Shown: positions 1 through 8,228 of the stretch, piece by piece
Numbering within the stretch: position 1 is the first letter of the stretch
Layout: every line of letters begins with the position of its first letter
Origin: Methylococcaceae bacterium UBA975
GTDB taxonomy: Bacteria; Pseudomonadota; Gammaproteobacteria; Methylococcales; Cycloclasticaceae
Direction of reading: 5' to 3'
DNA: 64,000 nucleotides
Assembly: GCA_002292375.1 (NCBI GenBank)
Contig: DBBV01000006.1
Coordinates: 1-64,000 of the forward strand
Translations under genes and position numbers: made by a program
Notes under the pieces: model-generated
What the model was told of the DNA's origin: nothing
Seen by the model: only the letters and a program-made list of their open reading frames with translations
Databases searched by the model: none

Positions 1-901
1 TGCCGCTGTCTATTTTACTCACATGGTAATCAATTTCTGGTTCGGGTATCGGCTCGACCACTTTAGGCACGTATACTCGGCCTCTGCGCTCGGCTTTTTT
101 TCTTGCTCGGTCTTCTTCTTTTGCCAAGGCCGCGGCACGAATGGCCTTAACTTCTTCGCGTTGTTCGTCGGTTGCTAGTTGAATATTGTATATACCGCCG
201 TCTAAGCCGACGGTTACAGCACCGCCTTCTACGCTAGCAATTGATAATAGCGTAGCAGCGTCTTTGTTATAACTAATTGACCACAGTTCGCCGGCATTTT
301 CGGTATGGGCAACAACCCCAAACTCACCCACCAAAATTGCATTGTTGGCATCTTTTGCGATGACCCCGTGCAGGCGCGGTAAATCTCGCCCTGTATAGCC
401 CGTTAACTGTTGCGCTTCCCAAGTTGCCCCACCATTTGAGGTGTGCCAAATTTTTCCACCATGACCGACTGCCCAGCCGTTATTGGTATCGGCAAAGGCG
501 ATATCTCTTAAATAATTACCTTCATCGGTGTGCTGCACAAGCCAGGTTGTTCCACCATCGGCGGTGTGTAAGATAGACCCCCTGTGACCAACAGCCCAAC
601 CCTTTTGCTCATCGGCAAAAGACATGTGTCTGATTAATTCATTAACACCTATATAAATACCGTCCCAGCTGTTTCCACCATCTTGGGTTCTAAACAATGA
701 GCCGCCATAGCCGGCAACAAAGCCAAGTTGATCGTTAACAAATTCAACGGCATATAGGTTATCTGGCCAGAAGCGGTGGAATTTGGTGTCTTCTGAATCA
801 CTTGGTGATTCAGCAAAACTGGTCGTCACTACGAATAACGCTAAAATTAGCACACTAACCCATGACGTTTTTTTGCTGCCTTGTTGTATTCTGTCTTCCA
901 C
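1..901 (-). CDS. Exported YCF48/BNR-repeat protein (partial, C-terminus off window)
   Basis: The reading frame starts at GTG 901-899, with a GGAG ribosome site a few bases upstream, and stays open to base 1, so about 300 codons are visible. A short N-terminal hydrophobic segment ending near SFA looks like a signal peptide. It is followed by repeated units of the type GWAVGH-G-I-HT-GG-TW, which are YCF48/BNR beta-propeller blades. After the blades comes a charged, alanine/lysine/arginine-rich stretch and a proline/glutamate-rich tail (VEPIPEPEIDY). In plants and cyanobacteria this family helps assemble photosystem II; in heterotrophs it is an exported protein of unknown role, often annotated near RND-type transporters. 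Function here is not assignable. The next gene downstream lies outside the window. Confidence 0.8.
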   Translation of the reverse strand, partial: MEDRIQQGSKKTSWVSVLILALFVVTTSFAESPSDSEDTKFHRFWPDNLYAVEFVNDQLGFVAGYGGSLFRTQDGGNSWDGIYIGVNELIRHMSFADEQKGWAVGHRGSILHTADGGTTWLVQHTDEGNYLRDIAFADTNNGWAVGHGGKIWHTSNGGATWEAQQLTGYTGRDLPRLHGVIAKDANNAILVGEFGVVAHTENAGELWSISYNKDAATLLSIASVEGGAVTVGLDGGIYNIQLATDEQREEVKAIRAAALAKEEDRARKKAERRGRVYVPKVVEPIPEPEIDYHVSKIDSG

Positions 902-1096
902 TCTTGTCTCCGGCTTTTTTGATACGTTCGAACGCGCTAATCTAATGTTTATTAGAACTGCTGTCAATATTCGGCTCGGTATTTCACACCTTAAACCGAC
1001 GTGCATCATTGAATTATCGTGCTGGCCGCCAGCCATTATGATTTCTTTATCTGCTTAATGCCGCTACCATGTGTTGTTTTAAGCGACTTACTCTCT

Positions 1097-2074
1097 ATGC
1101 CTTTATCACAATCTGCCATTGTCCACCAAACCGGTTCTGCCGATGTTTTTTCCATTGAATCTATCTCCATTGCCCCCCCTAAGGCTAAGCAGGTATTGAT
1201 TCGTCACACGGCTATTGGTGTTAACTTTATAGATACCTATTTCCGTTCTGGTTTATATGAAGTGCCACTGCCGGCTATTCTTGGCGATGAAGCCGTTGGT
1301 ATTGTTCAACAAGTTGGGGAGGGCGTGAGCGAGTTTAGCGTTGGCCAACGGGTTGCTTACTCATCCAGCAAAGGGGCTTACACGCAATATCGATGTATCG
1401 ACACTCAAGACATTGTGCCGCTTACCGACGGTGTTGATGATGTGGCCGTTGCTGCCAGCCTGTTGCGCGGCATGACGGTTGAGTATTTGTTTTGCCGCTT
1501 ATACGAACTTAAGGCGGGGGAAACGATACTTATCCATGCGGCGGCCGGGGGCGTGGGCAGCATTGCCTGCCAGTGGGCCAAAGCGATTGGCGCAACCGTT
1601 ATAGGCACCGTCAGCAGCGCTGAAAAAGCCGCCATTGCGCGAGCTAATGGCTGCGATCACCCTGTTATTTATAGCCAACAAGACTTTGTGAAAGAAGTTG
1701 CTCGCATTACTAAGGGCAAAAAAGTTGATGTGGTCTACGACTCGGTAGGCAAAGACACGTTTATGCAATCGCTGGATTGCTTAAAGACCCGGGGCTTGAT
1801 GGTGAGCTTTGGTAATGCCTCGGGCAAGCCTGATCCCCTTGATGTGCTGACGCTTTCAAAAAAGGGCTCGCTGTATTTAACTCGGCCTACGCTATACCAC
1901 TACACGCAGAGTAGGGACGAGCTGGTGAGCAGCGCTAAACGCTATTTAGCAATGCTAGAACAAGGCAGCATTAAGGTTAGCGTGGGCAAAACATTTCGCC
2001 TTGACCAGGTGGCTGATGCACACCGTTACCTGACCAGTAGGGCGCGTATTGGCTCGCCGGTTTTAATTCCTTAA
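1097..2074 (+). CDS. qorA: NADPH:quinone oxidoreductase, zinc-independent MDR family
   Basis: Medium-chain dehydrogenase/reductase of the QOR type, which reduces quinones with NADPH in the cytoplasm. The N-terminal GroES-like domain contains GVNFIDTYFRSGLY and the Rossmann domain contains the AAAGGVGS nucleotide-binding motif. The C-terminus, HRYLTSRARIGSPVLIP, is typical of E. coli QorA. No structural zinc cysteines are visible, which fits the quinone reductase branch. The frame is open from GTG 1019, but the start at ATG 1097 gives 325 residues, the usual family length, and begins just before the conserved first strand. The 3' end overlaps the convergent methyltransferase by 4 bases. It may detoxify quinones made in aromatic degradation, but that is inference from its neighbours only. 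Confidence 0.88.
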   Translation: MPLSQSAIVHQTGSADVFSIESISIAPPKAKQVLIRHTAIGVNFIDTYFRSGLYEVPLPAILGDEAVGIVQQVGEGVSEFSVGQRVAYSSSKGAYTQYRCIDTQDIVPLTDGVDDVAVAASLLRGMTVEYLFCRLYELKAGETILIHAAAGGVGSIACQWAKAIGATVIGTVSSAEKAAIARANGCDHPVIYSQQDFVKEVARITKGKKVDVVYDSVGKDTFMQSLDCLKTRGLMVSFGNASGKPDPLDVLTLSKKGSLYLTRPTLYHYTQSRDELVSSAKRYLAMLEQGSIKVSVGKTFRLDQVADAHRYLTSRARIGSPVLIP

Positions 2075-2694
2075 CCGGTTTTATAACGCGACAGTTCAAT
2101 ACCACTGCCAACGTTTAACAACACGGAGTCCATTCCCGGCTTGCTTTTTACGTGAGCACGGTAGGTATCGGCCGCCTCACGCACCGCGGTCGGGTAACGC
2201 ATATTATCGGCTAGCACAGTCGCGCCATCAGACAGTTTGGGGTACGCCAGATCAAAGCAGGGGATATAAAACCGCTTCCACAAGTCCAGCAGCATAAAGT
2301 CAATCGGTTCGGTTAGCTCGCTGAGAACCTGTAGCGCGTCACCGGTTTTAAACTCGACATAATCGAGTAAACCGGCTTTTTGTAATTGCTTTTTGGCGTA
2401 CGCTTGCTTTGCTTTGTTCAATTCAATGCTAATGACTTTACCGCCGGTTTCGCTCACCGCCTCGGCAAACCATATCGTTGAGTAGCCATACGATGCGCCG
2501 ACCTCAACCACTGTTTTTGCCTGCGCCCCTTTGATCAATAGGCTCATTAATTGGCCGGATTGCGGACCGATTGGCAATAAAAACTCGTCGATGCGCTGAT
2601 CAAACTGCTCACTCGACAGGCTGTCCATCAGGGTGTTTTCTTCAACCGTTCGTCTATGGTATTCCTCGAGTACTGCTTGAATAATGGGTGTCAT
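2071..2694 (-). CDS. Class I SAM-dependent O-methyltransferase (CCoAOMT-like)
   Basis: A 207-residue methyltransferase of the caffeoyl-CoA O-methyltransferase/YrrM family, predicted to transfer a methyl group from S-adenosylmethionine to a small hydroxylated substrate. Motif I reads VVEVGASYGYSTIW near residue 60. It is followed by an acidic strand end (VISIEL) and a DFMLLDLWKRFYIP segment, where members of the family bind the metal and substrate. Its ATG overlaps the stop codon of the upstream EamA transporter (ATGA), so the two are translationally coupled. Catechol-like products of the nearby dioxygenase would be plausible substrates, but the sequence does not prove this. Confidence 0.8.
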   Translation of the reverse strand: MTPIIQAVLEEYHRRTVEENTLMDSLSSEQFDQRIDEFLLPIGPQSGQLMSLLIKGAQAKTVVEVGASYGYSTIWFAEAVSETGGKVISIELNKAKQAYAKKQLQKAGLLDYVEFKTGDALQVLSELTEPIDFMLLDLWKRFYIPCFDLAYPKLSDGATVLADNMRYPTAVREAADTYRAHVKSKPGMDSVLLNVGSGIELSRYKTG

Positions 2695-3608
2695 TTTATC
2701 TCCTTGTTTAACACAGGCGAGGGTGCTTTTAACGCCGCATAAAAACTACCTGCAAATATTAATACCATACCAAACCATTGGTATTGATAAGGCAAAATAC
2801 CCAAAAAGACGGCATTGATAATAATAATATACACCGGTACGGTATTTAAAAATAACGAGGCGCGCGCTGGGCCTATCAAGTGCATGCCTTTGTTCCAAAA
2901 CAATAATGACAACACGGTTGGCCCAATACTAATAAACAGAACAGCTAATAATGATTGTGTGGTGAGGATTGGTGGCTGACTATAACTGGCTTCGGCAATG
3001 CCCAGCGGCAACACAACAATTAAAGAGACGAGCACGCCTAACGCTGTCATTAGTAACGGGCTGAGTGTCTGCATCACTAACTTGCCGATAATGCTATAAA
3101 CAACCCAGCTAAAGACCGCCGCTAAAATAAAAATATCCCCCCTATTAAACTGCAACAGTAACAAGTTTGAGAGCCGTCCTTCACAGAGTATAAAAGCCAA
3201 TCCAAACACTGTTATCAGTGCTGCCACCCAATGCTGATAGCTGAGTTTTTCTTTAAAATACAACCCTGCCATTATCGCGGTGAGCAGGGGGGTGAGTGAG
3301 TTTATTAAGCCGCCATTGGTTGAGGTGGTTAGGCGCAGGCCGTAATACAATAATGACTGAAAGCCAATGACCCCCGTGACCGCCATCGCTAGCACAATCC
3401 ACCAATTGCTGATCTGCTTAATTTTTTTAAGCTCGCCACTGTGCATCAACAATAAGACAAAAATAGTACCGCCAATAACTAAGCGCGTGCTGATAATTGA
3501 CCACGGGCCAAAATAATCTTTTAAATAATGGCCTAAAATCATATTACCACCCCACAGCAAACCCGCTATGTTTAATAATACGACCGCCTTAATGGTATCG
3601 CTTTTCAC
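2691..3608 (-). CDS. EamA/DMT-family transporter
   Basis: A 305-residue inner-membrane protein with about ten hydrophobic helices in two EamA repeats (roughly residues 7-140 and 155-290). This is the drug/metabolite transporter fold used for export of metabolites or amino acids. The start is GTG 3608 with an AAGGA ribosome site six bases upstream. Substrate is unknown. It lies downstream of the dioxygenase beta subunit but behind a hairpin terminator, so it is either a separate unit with the O-methyltransferase or is reached by read-through. The substrate could be an amino acid or an aromatic metabolite; I cannot decide. Confidence 0.82.
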   Translation of the reverse strand: MKSDTIKAVVLLNIAGLLWGGNMILGHYLKDYFGPWSIISTRLVIGGTIFVLLLMHSGELKKIKQISNWWIVLAMAVTGVIGFQSLLYYGLRLTTSTNGGLINSLTPLLTAIMAGLYFKEKLSYQHWVAALITVFGLAFILCEGRLSNLLLLQFNRGDIFILAAVFSWVVYSIIGKLVMQTLSPLLMTALGVLVSLIVVLPLGIAEASYSQPPILTTQSLLAVLFISIGPTVLSLLFWNKGMHLIGPARASLFLNTVPVYIIIINAVFLGILPYQYQWFGMVLIFAGSFYAALKAPSPVLNKEIK

Positions 3609-3623
3609 GTTAATTCCTTATAA

Positions 3624-3649
3624 AAAAACCCTGCATCAACAGGGTTTTT
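3624..3649 (-). terminator. Rho-independent terminator after the dioxygenase beta gene
   Basis: A 10-base stem (AAAAACCCTG / CAGGGTTTTT) with a 6-base loop and a T-run when read on the minus strand, placed just after the beta-subunit stop. It separates the oxygenase genes from the EamA/methyltransferase pair. It is nearly symmetrical. Confidence 0.8.
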
Positions 3650-3676
3650 AAATATTCTATTTAGCAACAAAAACCA

Positions 3677-4207
3677 CTACAAATAAACGTTCAGGCTCTT
3701 GTTGGTAAATATATTTTGATCCAAGATTATTTTACGCTTGGCCAGTTTAAGCACCCCATTAACCCGACGTAAAATATCTGTTCGATGGCCGATCATGGTG
3801 TGCTCTTCATCTTCGTTTATATTTCGATGAACCGTATTCAACGAATAAACCCTGAACTCATCTGGCTTGTCGGTGAACTCCACTTCAATATTGGTCACCA
3901 CATGGGCGGAGCGGGTGGCCGGATCTTCAGACCAACAAGTGCCCGTTTCGGTGCGTAAAATGCGTTTTTTTAAGCATTCCATATCATCGTTATAGTACGC
4001 CGTATCATAAATCGTAGGTTCTTTTTCATTTCTACGGTAGCGCTGGTAGCGATAAGGCATCCAATAATGGATATCTTCCGTTAGCATATCCAACCAATCT
4101 CGAAACTCTTCATTGTCGTGATGCCTAGCTTCGCGGTATAGGAACTGCTGCACCTCGTTGATTAACTCCAATGATGGCATCATGTTATTTTGTTGTTTCT
4201 CTGTCAT
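3677..4207 (-). CDS. Aromatic-ring-hydroxylating dioxygenase, beta subunit
   Basis: A 176-residue small subunit with the NTF2-like/SnoaL fold of ring-hydroxylating dioxygenases; it supports the structure of the alpha3beta3 oxygenase. Recognisable family features are FLYREARHHDNEEFRDWLDMLTEDIHYWMPYR near the N-terminus, HVVTNIEVEF in the middle, and the C-terminal segment GVLKLAKRKIILDQNIFTNKSLNVYL, which closely resembles naphthalene/biphenyl dioxygenase beta chains. It starts 9 bases after the alpha gene, which fits joint translation. Length matches the family (170-190). Identity as a beta subunit is firm; the aromatic substrate cannot be read from it. Confidence 0.92.
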   Translation of the reverse strand: MTEKQQNNMMPSLELINEVQQFLYREARHHDNEEFRDWLDMLTEDIHYWMPYRYQRYRRNEKEPTIYDTAYYNDDMECLKKRILRTETGTCWSEDPATRSAHVVTNIEVEFTDKPDEFRVYSLNTVHRNINEDEEHTMIGHRTDILRRVNGVLKLAKRKIILDQNIFTNKSLNVYL

Positions 4208-4216
4208 AACGCCTCC

Positions 4217-5551
4217 TTATACGGTTTTTTTGCCAGCGTAACGCGGCGTGTAACGGGTGGGGACATCGCTCCATTTATCTGCATTCATCATATCTGCCCA
4301 ACGTTGATAAAATAACCGTTGGTTAGAGTCATTGAACTGGCTTGAATAAACAATACCCGGTAGTTCTTCGTGCTCTATTCGGCGGTTTTTACCACAACCA
4401 TAATGCAACTTGCCTTTACGCGTGACAACACCTTTATTAACGGACGTATTGCCTTCCCAGTTTTCGCCGTCATCCATTTCAAGTACGCCAGCCGGGTTGA
4501 ATGTTTGCATACAACCAATATTGATCGCCTGCTTAATTTCATCTGGCATGTTTTTGTTAACAATCGTCCACATTCTCATTTCAAACTTATGTGGGCCCCT
4601 GGGTAGCCAAACACGGAAGGTTTGTATGCCTGGCAAAAACGAACAGTTAGGAAACAAAGATACCGAGGCCAGTGAACCAAAAATTTTCGAGCGCATTTCG
4701 CCGAGTCTTTCAGCCATTTTAGGGCGCATTTTTTCGTAATATTCCAATACTTTTGGTTGCCCTAAAATAGCAATATCGGCCAAGCCGTCGGTGCCAAACT
4801 CCCAACCATGGCCGTTCACACTCGCGTGATAGCTGCCTGTTGGGTCAGCCGGAGGGAAGCCCTGGTTGTTGTTCATTGCCTTGAAACCAGAGTCGTGCGT
4901 CCATAGCGCATGGTACGCATCACCAACAAAGTTTTCGACGCCAAATTTCCAGTTAGCGTTAACATAGTTTTTAATGCCGCCACCGATAAATTCGGTGCCG
5001 CCATCATCTTGATCCAGCATAATATCTAAATACCAGCGGAAGTCACCCAGGAACTCTTCTAGCGACGGTGCTTCTTCATCAAAGGTGGCGAATATCAGGC
5101 CCTTATAGCTGTCTACTCGCGCTTGCTGTAAGCCCCATTTGCTTTTATCAATATCGCCTTCGTCGTACACGTGCTCATTTGACAAGCCTTTTAGTTCGCC
5201 GTCTGTGCCGAAAGCCCAGCCGTGGTAGTTACAGGTAAAATTTCGTGTATTACCGTCATCGGCGTAACAAATTTTATTGCCGCGGTGTGTGCATGAGTTA
5301 AGGAATACACGCACGCTGCCGTCTTTTTGCCGACTGGCAATAACGCCGTCTTCACCCATATAGGTGGTATAAAAGTCGTTGGTTTCCGGCAGCATAGAAT
5401 CGTGTGCAATAAACTGCCACGCTTTAGCAAATATTTGCTCTAGCTCTTGCTCATAAATCTCGCGTTCCCAAAAAATTCGACGGTCGACCCAACCTTCTTT
5501 GGTGTCCATATAGCGACTATAGTCTGGTCGTGAACCTTTGTTATTTGACAT
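4217..5551 (-). CDS. Rieske ring-hydroxylating dioxygenase, alpha subunit (naphthalene-dioxygenase-like)
   Basis: Catalytic large subunit of a Rieske non-heme iron oxygenase, 444 residues. It uses O2 and electrons from a ferredoxin to make cis-dihydrodiols. The Rieske [2Fe-2S] ligands are visible as Cys87-x-His89 and Cys107-x2-His110. The mononuclear iron site is D211-A-Y-H214-x4-H219 in the segment ENFVGDAYHALWTH, with a later acidic cluster (EMDDGENW, near residue 370) supplying the third ligand. The motif spelling is closer to naphthalene/biphenyl-type oxygenases than to benzoate oxygenases. The start ATG 5551 has an AGGAGA site. No ferredoxin or reductase gene lies nearby, so electron transfer must come from elsewhere. 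Family is certain, substrate unknown. Confidence 0.93.
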   Translation of the reverse strand: MSNNKGSRPDYSRYMDTKEGWVDRRIFWEREIYEQELEQIFAKAWQFIAHDSMLPETNDFYTTYMGEDGVIASRQKDGSVRVFLNSCTHRGNKICYADDGNTRNFTCNYHGWAFGTDGELKGLSNEHVYDEGDIDKSKWGLQQARVDSYKGLIFATFDEEAPSLEEFLGDFRWYLDIMLDQDDGGTEFIGGGIKNYVNANWKFGVENFVGDAYHALWTHDSGFKAMNNNQGFPPADPTGSYHASVNGHGWEFGTDGLADIAILGQPKVLEYYEKMRPKMAERLGEMRSKIFGSLASVSLFPNCSFLPGIQTFRVWLPRGPHKFEMRMWTIVNKNMPDEIKQAINIGCMQTFNPAGVLEMDDGENWEGNTSVNKGVVTRKGKLHYGCGKNRRIEHEELPGIVYSSQFNDSNQRLFYQRWADMMNADKWSDVPTRYTPRYAGKKTV

Positions 5552-5678
5552 ATGTTCTCCTGCTTCTCTAAATTTTTTATTTCGCCACTATCAACAGCGT
5601 ATTGTGGCCGGCAATATTACAACAAAAAAGTATAACATGCATTTAAGCCTTTTAAGCCCGCTTAATCTGCCGTGGATT

Positions 5679-6461
5679 TTAGCCTATCCCACCGCCGGCT
5701 ACATTAATAATTTCACCGGTAATATAAGACGACTCATCCGCCGCTAAAAAGCATATCGCCGCGGCCAGTTCTTCGGGGGTGCCGTAACGCTTCATCGGTG
5801 TATCGCGCATGGTTTGCTGCACGACGCCATCCATGCCTGCTTGATCAACGGGTGTCATCGCGTCGGTTGTTCTAGGTGTTGCTCTTACCCCTTGGTCAAC
5901 GCCGCCCGGGTTTACACAATTAACGCGGATGTTTTGCTCGGCTAGTTCCAGCGCCATACACACCGTCATCGCTTGTACGCCGCCTTTTGCTGCCGAGTAG
6001 GGCACACGGTTTATGCCGCGCGTTGCCACCGAGCCGACATTAACGATGGCCCCTGCTTGCTGCTCACGCATGTAAGGAATAACCGCCCGGCAGCACCAAA
6101 GCGTTGGCCATAAAGAGCGGTTTATTTCCTTTTCTATTTGATCCTCAGGGTATTCCCAAAAAGGCTTGGCCCAAATTGTACCGCCGACGTTATGGACTGA
6201 CACATCAATACGGCCAAAGGTGTCGACGGTTGTTTGCATTAATTCTTTAGCGCCCGCACTGGTTTCTAAATCAACAATACAAACCGTTGCTACGCCACCC
6301 GCGTCGGTAATTTCTTGCTGCACTAGGCGAGCTTGCTGCTCGGCCCGGTCGGCTATCATCACCGTACCACCTTCTTTAGCAAAACGCAGCGCGCAGGCCT
6401 TACCTATGCCTTGTGCTGCACCTGTTACTAGGACCACTTTATCTTTGAAACGTTGTGTCAT
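5679..6461 (-). CDS. SDR dehydrogenase, BenD/XylL-like (cis-dihydrodiol dehydrogenase)
   Basis: A 260-residue short-chain dehydrogenase. The N-terminal NAD-binding motif is TGAAQGIG (about residues 14-21) and the catalytic Tyr-x3-Lys is PYSAAKGG (about 155-162). Phrases shared with benzoate cis-diol dehydrogenases BenD/XylL are NVGGTIWAKPF, SLWPTLWCC and RGINRVPYSAAKGGV, and the C-terminus SSYITGEIINVAGG is also typical. It probably re-aromatises a cis-diol (possibly a carboxylated one) to a catechol, following the oxygenase encoded 127 bases downstream. ATG 6461 is preferred over GTG 6467 because an AAGAGAG site lies 5-7 bases upstream. The pairing of a BenD-like dehydrogenase with a naphthalene-type oxygenase is unusual. 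Confidence 0.85.
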   Translation of the reverse strand: MTQRFKDKVVLVTGAAQGIGKACALRFAKEGGTVMIADRAEQQARLVQQEITDAGGVATVCIVDLETSAGAKELMQTTVDTFGRIDVSVHNVGGTIWAKPFWEYPEDQIEKEINRSLWPTLWCCRAVIPYMREQQAGAIVNVGSVATRGINRVPYSAAKGGVQAMTVCMALELAEQNIRVNCVNPGGVDQGVRATPRTTDAMTPVDQAGMDGVVQQTMRDTPMKRYGTPEELAAAICFLAADESSYITGEIINVAGGGIG

Positions 6462-6550
6462 TAGCACTCTCTTATATTATTTTATTTACAGTGTCGGTTC
6501 TATTGCTTACCATCTGTTGCTCAATGTAACTAAAAAATAGGCTAAATGAA

Positions 6551-7159
6551 ATGAGTGATGTCACCTTATATGGTTTTCCCCTGAGTACCTACGTTAGAAC
6601 GGTACATATGGTGCTTATTGAAAAAGGGGTTGATTTTGAACAGCAGCCTTACGCACCGAATACCGATGAAATGCGCGCTGTTAGCCCGACGGGCAAAGTA
6701 CCGGCGTTTAGTCACGGCGACTTTATGTTATTTGAATCGCTCGCGATGATTAAGTATATCGACGAAGCCTTTAATGGCCCCGCGTTACAACCCACTGATG
6801 TGAAAAAGCGCGCCATCATGAACCAGTGGATCAGTTATATCAACGCTTACGTGTTTTCCACCATGGTGCACGAAATTGTTCTATTTCGCTTTGAAATACG
6901 GCCTATGGATCAAGCGACCCTTGACGCGGCTATCCCTAAAACCAAAGAGCAGCTCGCTTTGTTGGAAGCCAGCTTAAGCAATACCCCCTACCTAGCCGGT
7001 GATCAAATCTCTCTGGCAGATTTTGTTTTATACCCTATTTTGGCCTTACTTGGGATGACGCCAGAAGCGTCTTTGTTAACTGCTTATCCCGCGGTTAGTG
7101 CATGGAAAAAAAGCATGGAAGAGCGCGCTAGCATCACGGCTTCTGCGCCACCGATGTAA
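6551..7159 (+). CDS. Glutathione S-transferase family protein
   Basis: A 202-residue cytosolic GST. The thioredoxin-like N-terminal domain holds LYGFPLSTYVRTVHMVLIEKG, the cis-proline loop SPTGKVPAF and the glutathione-contacting FESLAMIKYID. The helical C-terminal domain follows from about residue 85. It is divergent from the BenD-like gene across an 89-base gap and ends at its own terminator. GSTs often accompany aromatic degradation (ring-opening of epoxides, isomerisation, dehalogenation), but the specific reaction is not visible here. Confidence 0.85.
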   Translation: MSDVTLYGFPLSTYVRTVHMVLIEKGVDFEQQPYAPNTDEMRAVSPTGKVPAFSHGDFMLFESLAMIKYIDEAFNGPALQPTDVKKRAIMNQWISYINAYVFSTMVHEIVLFRFEIRPMDQATLDAAIPKTKEQLALLEASLSNTPYLAGDQISLADFVLYPILALLGMTPEASLLTAYPAVSAWKKSMEERASITASAPPM

Positions 7160-7180
7160 GTAACTCAGTCTGCTGACGAC

Positions 7181-7204
7181 AAAAAGCCGCAACTGCGGCT
7201 TTTT
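7181..7204 (+). terminator. Rho-independent terminator after the GST gene
   Basis: Perfect 10-base stem AAAAAGCCGC / GCGGCTTTTT with a 4-base loop, followed by GTTTTT. It isolates the GST gene from the DUF58 gene that follows. Confidence 0.88.
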
Positions 7205-7256
7205 GTTTTTTCGATACTAGTGCTACAGTGACACCATACCCATTCGCAGCGATTGT

Positions 7257-8228
7257 ATGCCTCAAACTCTTGCAGAACAATTTTCTTTAAAGCGCTTCAA
7301 TCAGGGCTCCCCCAGCCAAAAGGCCTCAGTTGTGCTGAACCTTCGTCGGGTTTATATTTTACCCAACCGCGCCGGCTTGACCCTCGCTGCGGTAATTGTA
7401 TTTATGCTGGTTGCGTCCATTAACTACAGTAATAGCATGGGCTTTGTGTTTACTTTTTTATTGGCCTCTGCAACACAAGTTTCTACTTTTTTTAGCTTTC
7501 GCAACTTATCTGGCATTGAAGTACACGGCCTTAAGTGTGCGCCATGTTTTTTGGGTCAACAAGCTCACGCCTCTTTCGTCATTAGAGAGACAGAAGGGCG
7601 CGATCGTTGGGGTATCGTGGCGACTATTGATAACCAGCTTTTGAGTATCCCTCACCTAAAACCGCATCAAAGCTACCCGATTAATGTACCCGTTTTGCCG
7701 CCCCAACGGGGCTGGTATTCACCCAATACGCTCACCTTATCTAGTCTCTTTCCGTTTGCTGTTTTTAGAGCCTGGTCACCGCTACTGTTTGCACAAAAAA
7801 TTTTAGTGTACCCCCGACCTCTTTCCTTTAAGCAAGCCTTACCTAGCCTGCCTGCGGCTCTCGCTAATAGCTCAATCAGCAGCCCATCACCCGGTGCCGA
7901 TGATTTTAGTGGTTTTAAAACCTACCAACCTGGCGACCCTTACCGGCAAATCAACTGGAAAGCCTGGGCCGCTGAAAAAGGCTTGTTGAGCAAACAGTTT
8001 TCTAGTCAGCAAAGCGCTCAAGTCTGGCTTGACTGGAACGCCTGCTCAAGCCCCAGTACCGAAGCCAAACTATCTGAGTTATGCCAATGGGCTTTAGCGG
8101 CAGAGAAAGCCCAACTGAGGTACGGCTTAAGGCTACCCTCTAAGCGAATACCTCCCGCTAACGGTGACGCACACCTGCAACACTGCTTACAAAGCTTAGC
8201 GCTGTTTAATCAAGCCAATGATGATTGA
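7257..8228 (+). CDS. DUF58 domain-containing protein
   Basis: A 323-residue protein with two hydrophobic segments near residues 40-85 and the diagnostic DUF58 sequence DDFSGFKTYQPGDPYRQINWKAWA near residues 215-240. DUF58 proteins normally act with a MoxR AAA+ ATPase and a membrane transglutaminase, in a system thought to act in envelope maturation or stress. Here the transglutaminase gene follows with an 11-base overlap, but no moxR gene precedes it: the gene upstream is the GST, and a terminator lies between. Its biochemical role is not known. Confidence 0.88.
   Translation: MPQTLAEQFSLKRFNQGSPSQKASVVLNLRRVYILPNRAGLTLAAVIVFMLVASINYSNSMGFVFTFLLASATQVSTFFSFRNLSGIEVHGLKCAPCFLGQQAHASFVIRETEGRDRWGIVATIDNQLLSIPHLKPHQSYPINVPVLPPQRGWYSPNTLTLSSLFPFAVFRAWSPLLFAQKILVYPRPLSFKQALPSLPAALANSSISSPSPGADDFSGFKTYQPGDPYRQINWKAWAAEKGLLSKQFSSQQSAQVWLDWNACSSPSTEAKLSELCQWALAAEKAQLRYGLRLPSKRIPPANGDAHLQHCLQSLALFNQANDD

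Noticed and set aside
783..1058. Plus-strand frame of 91 codons before qorA
   Set aside because: It lies opposite the signal peptide and start of the YCF48 gene and shows no family features.
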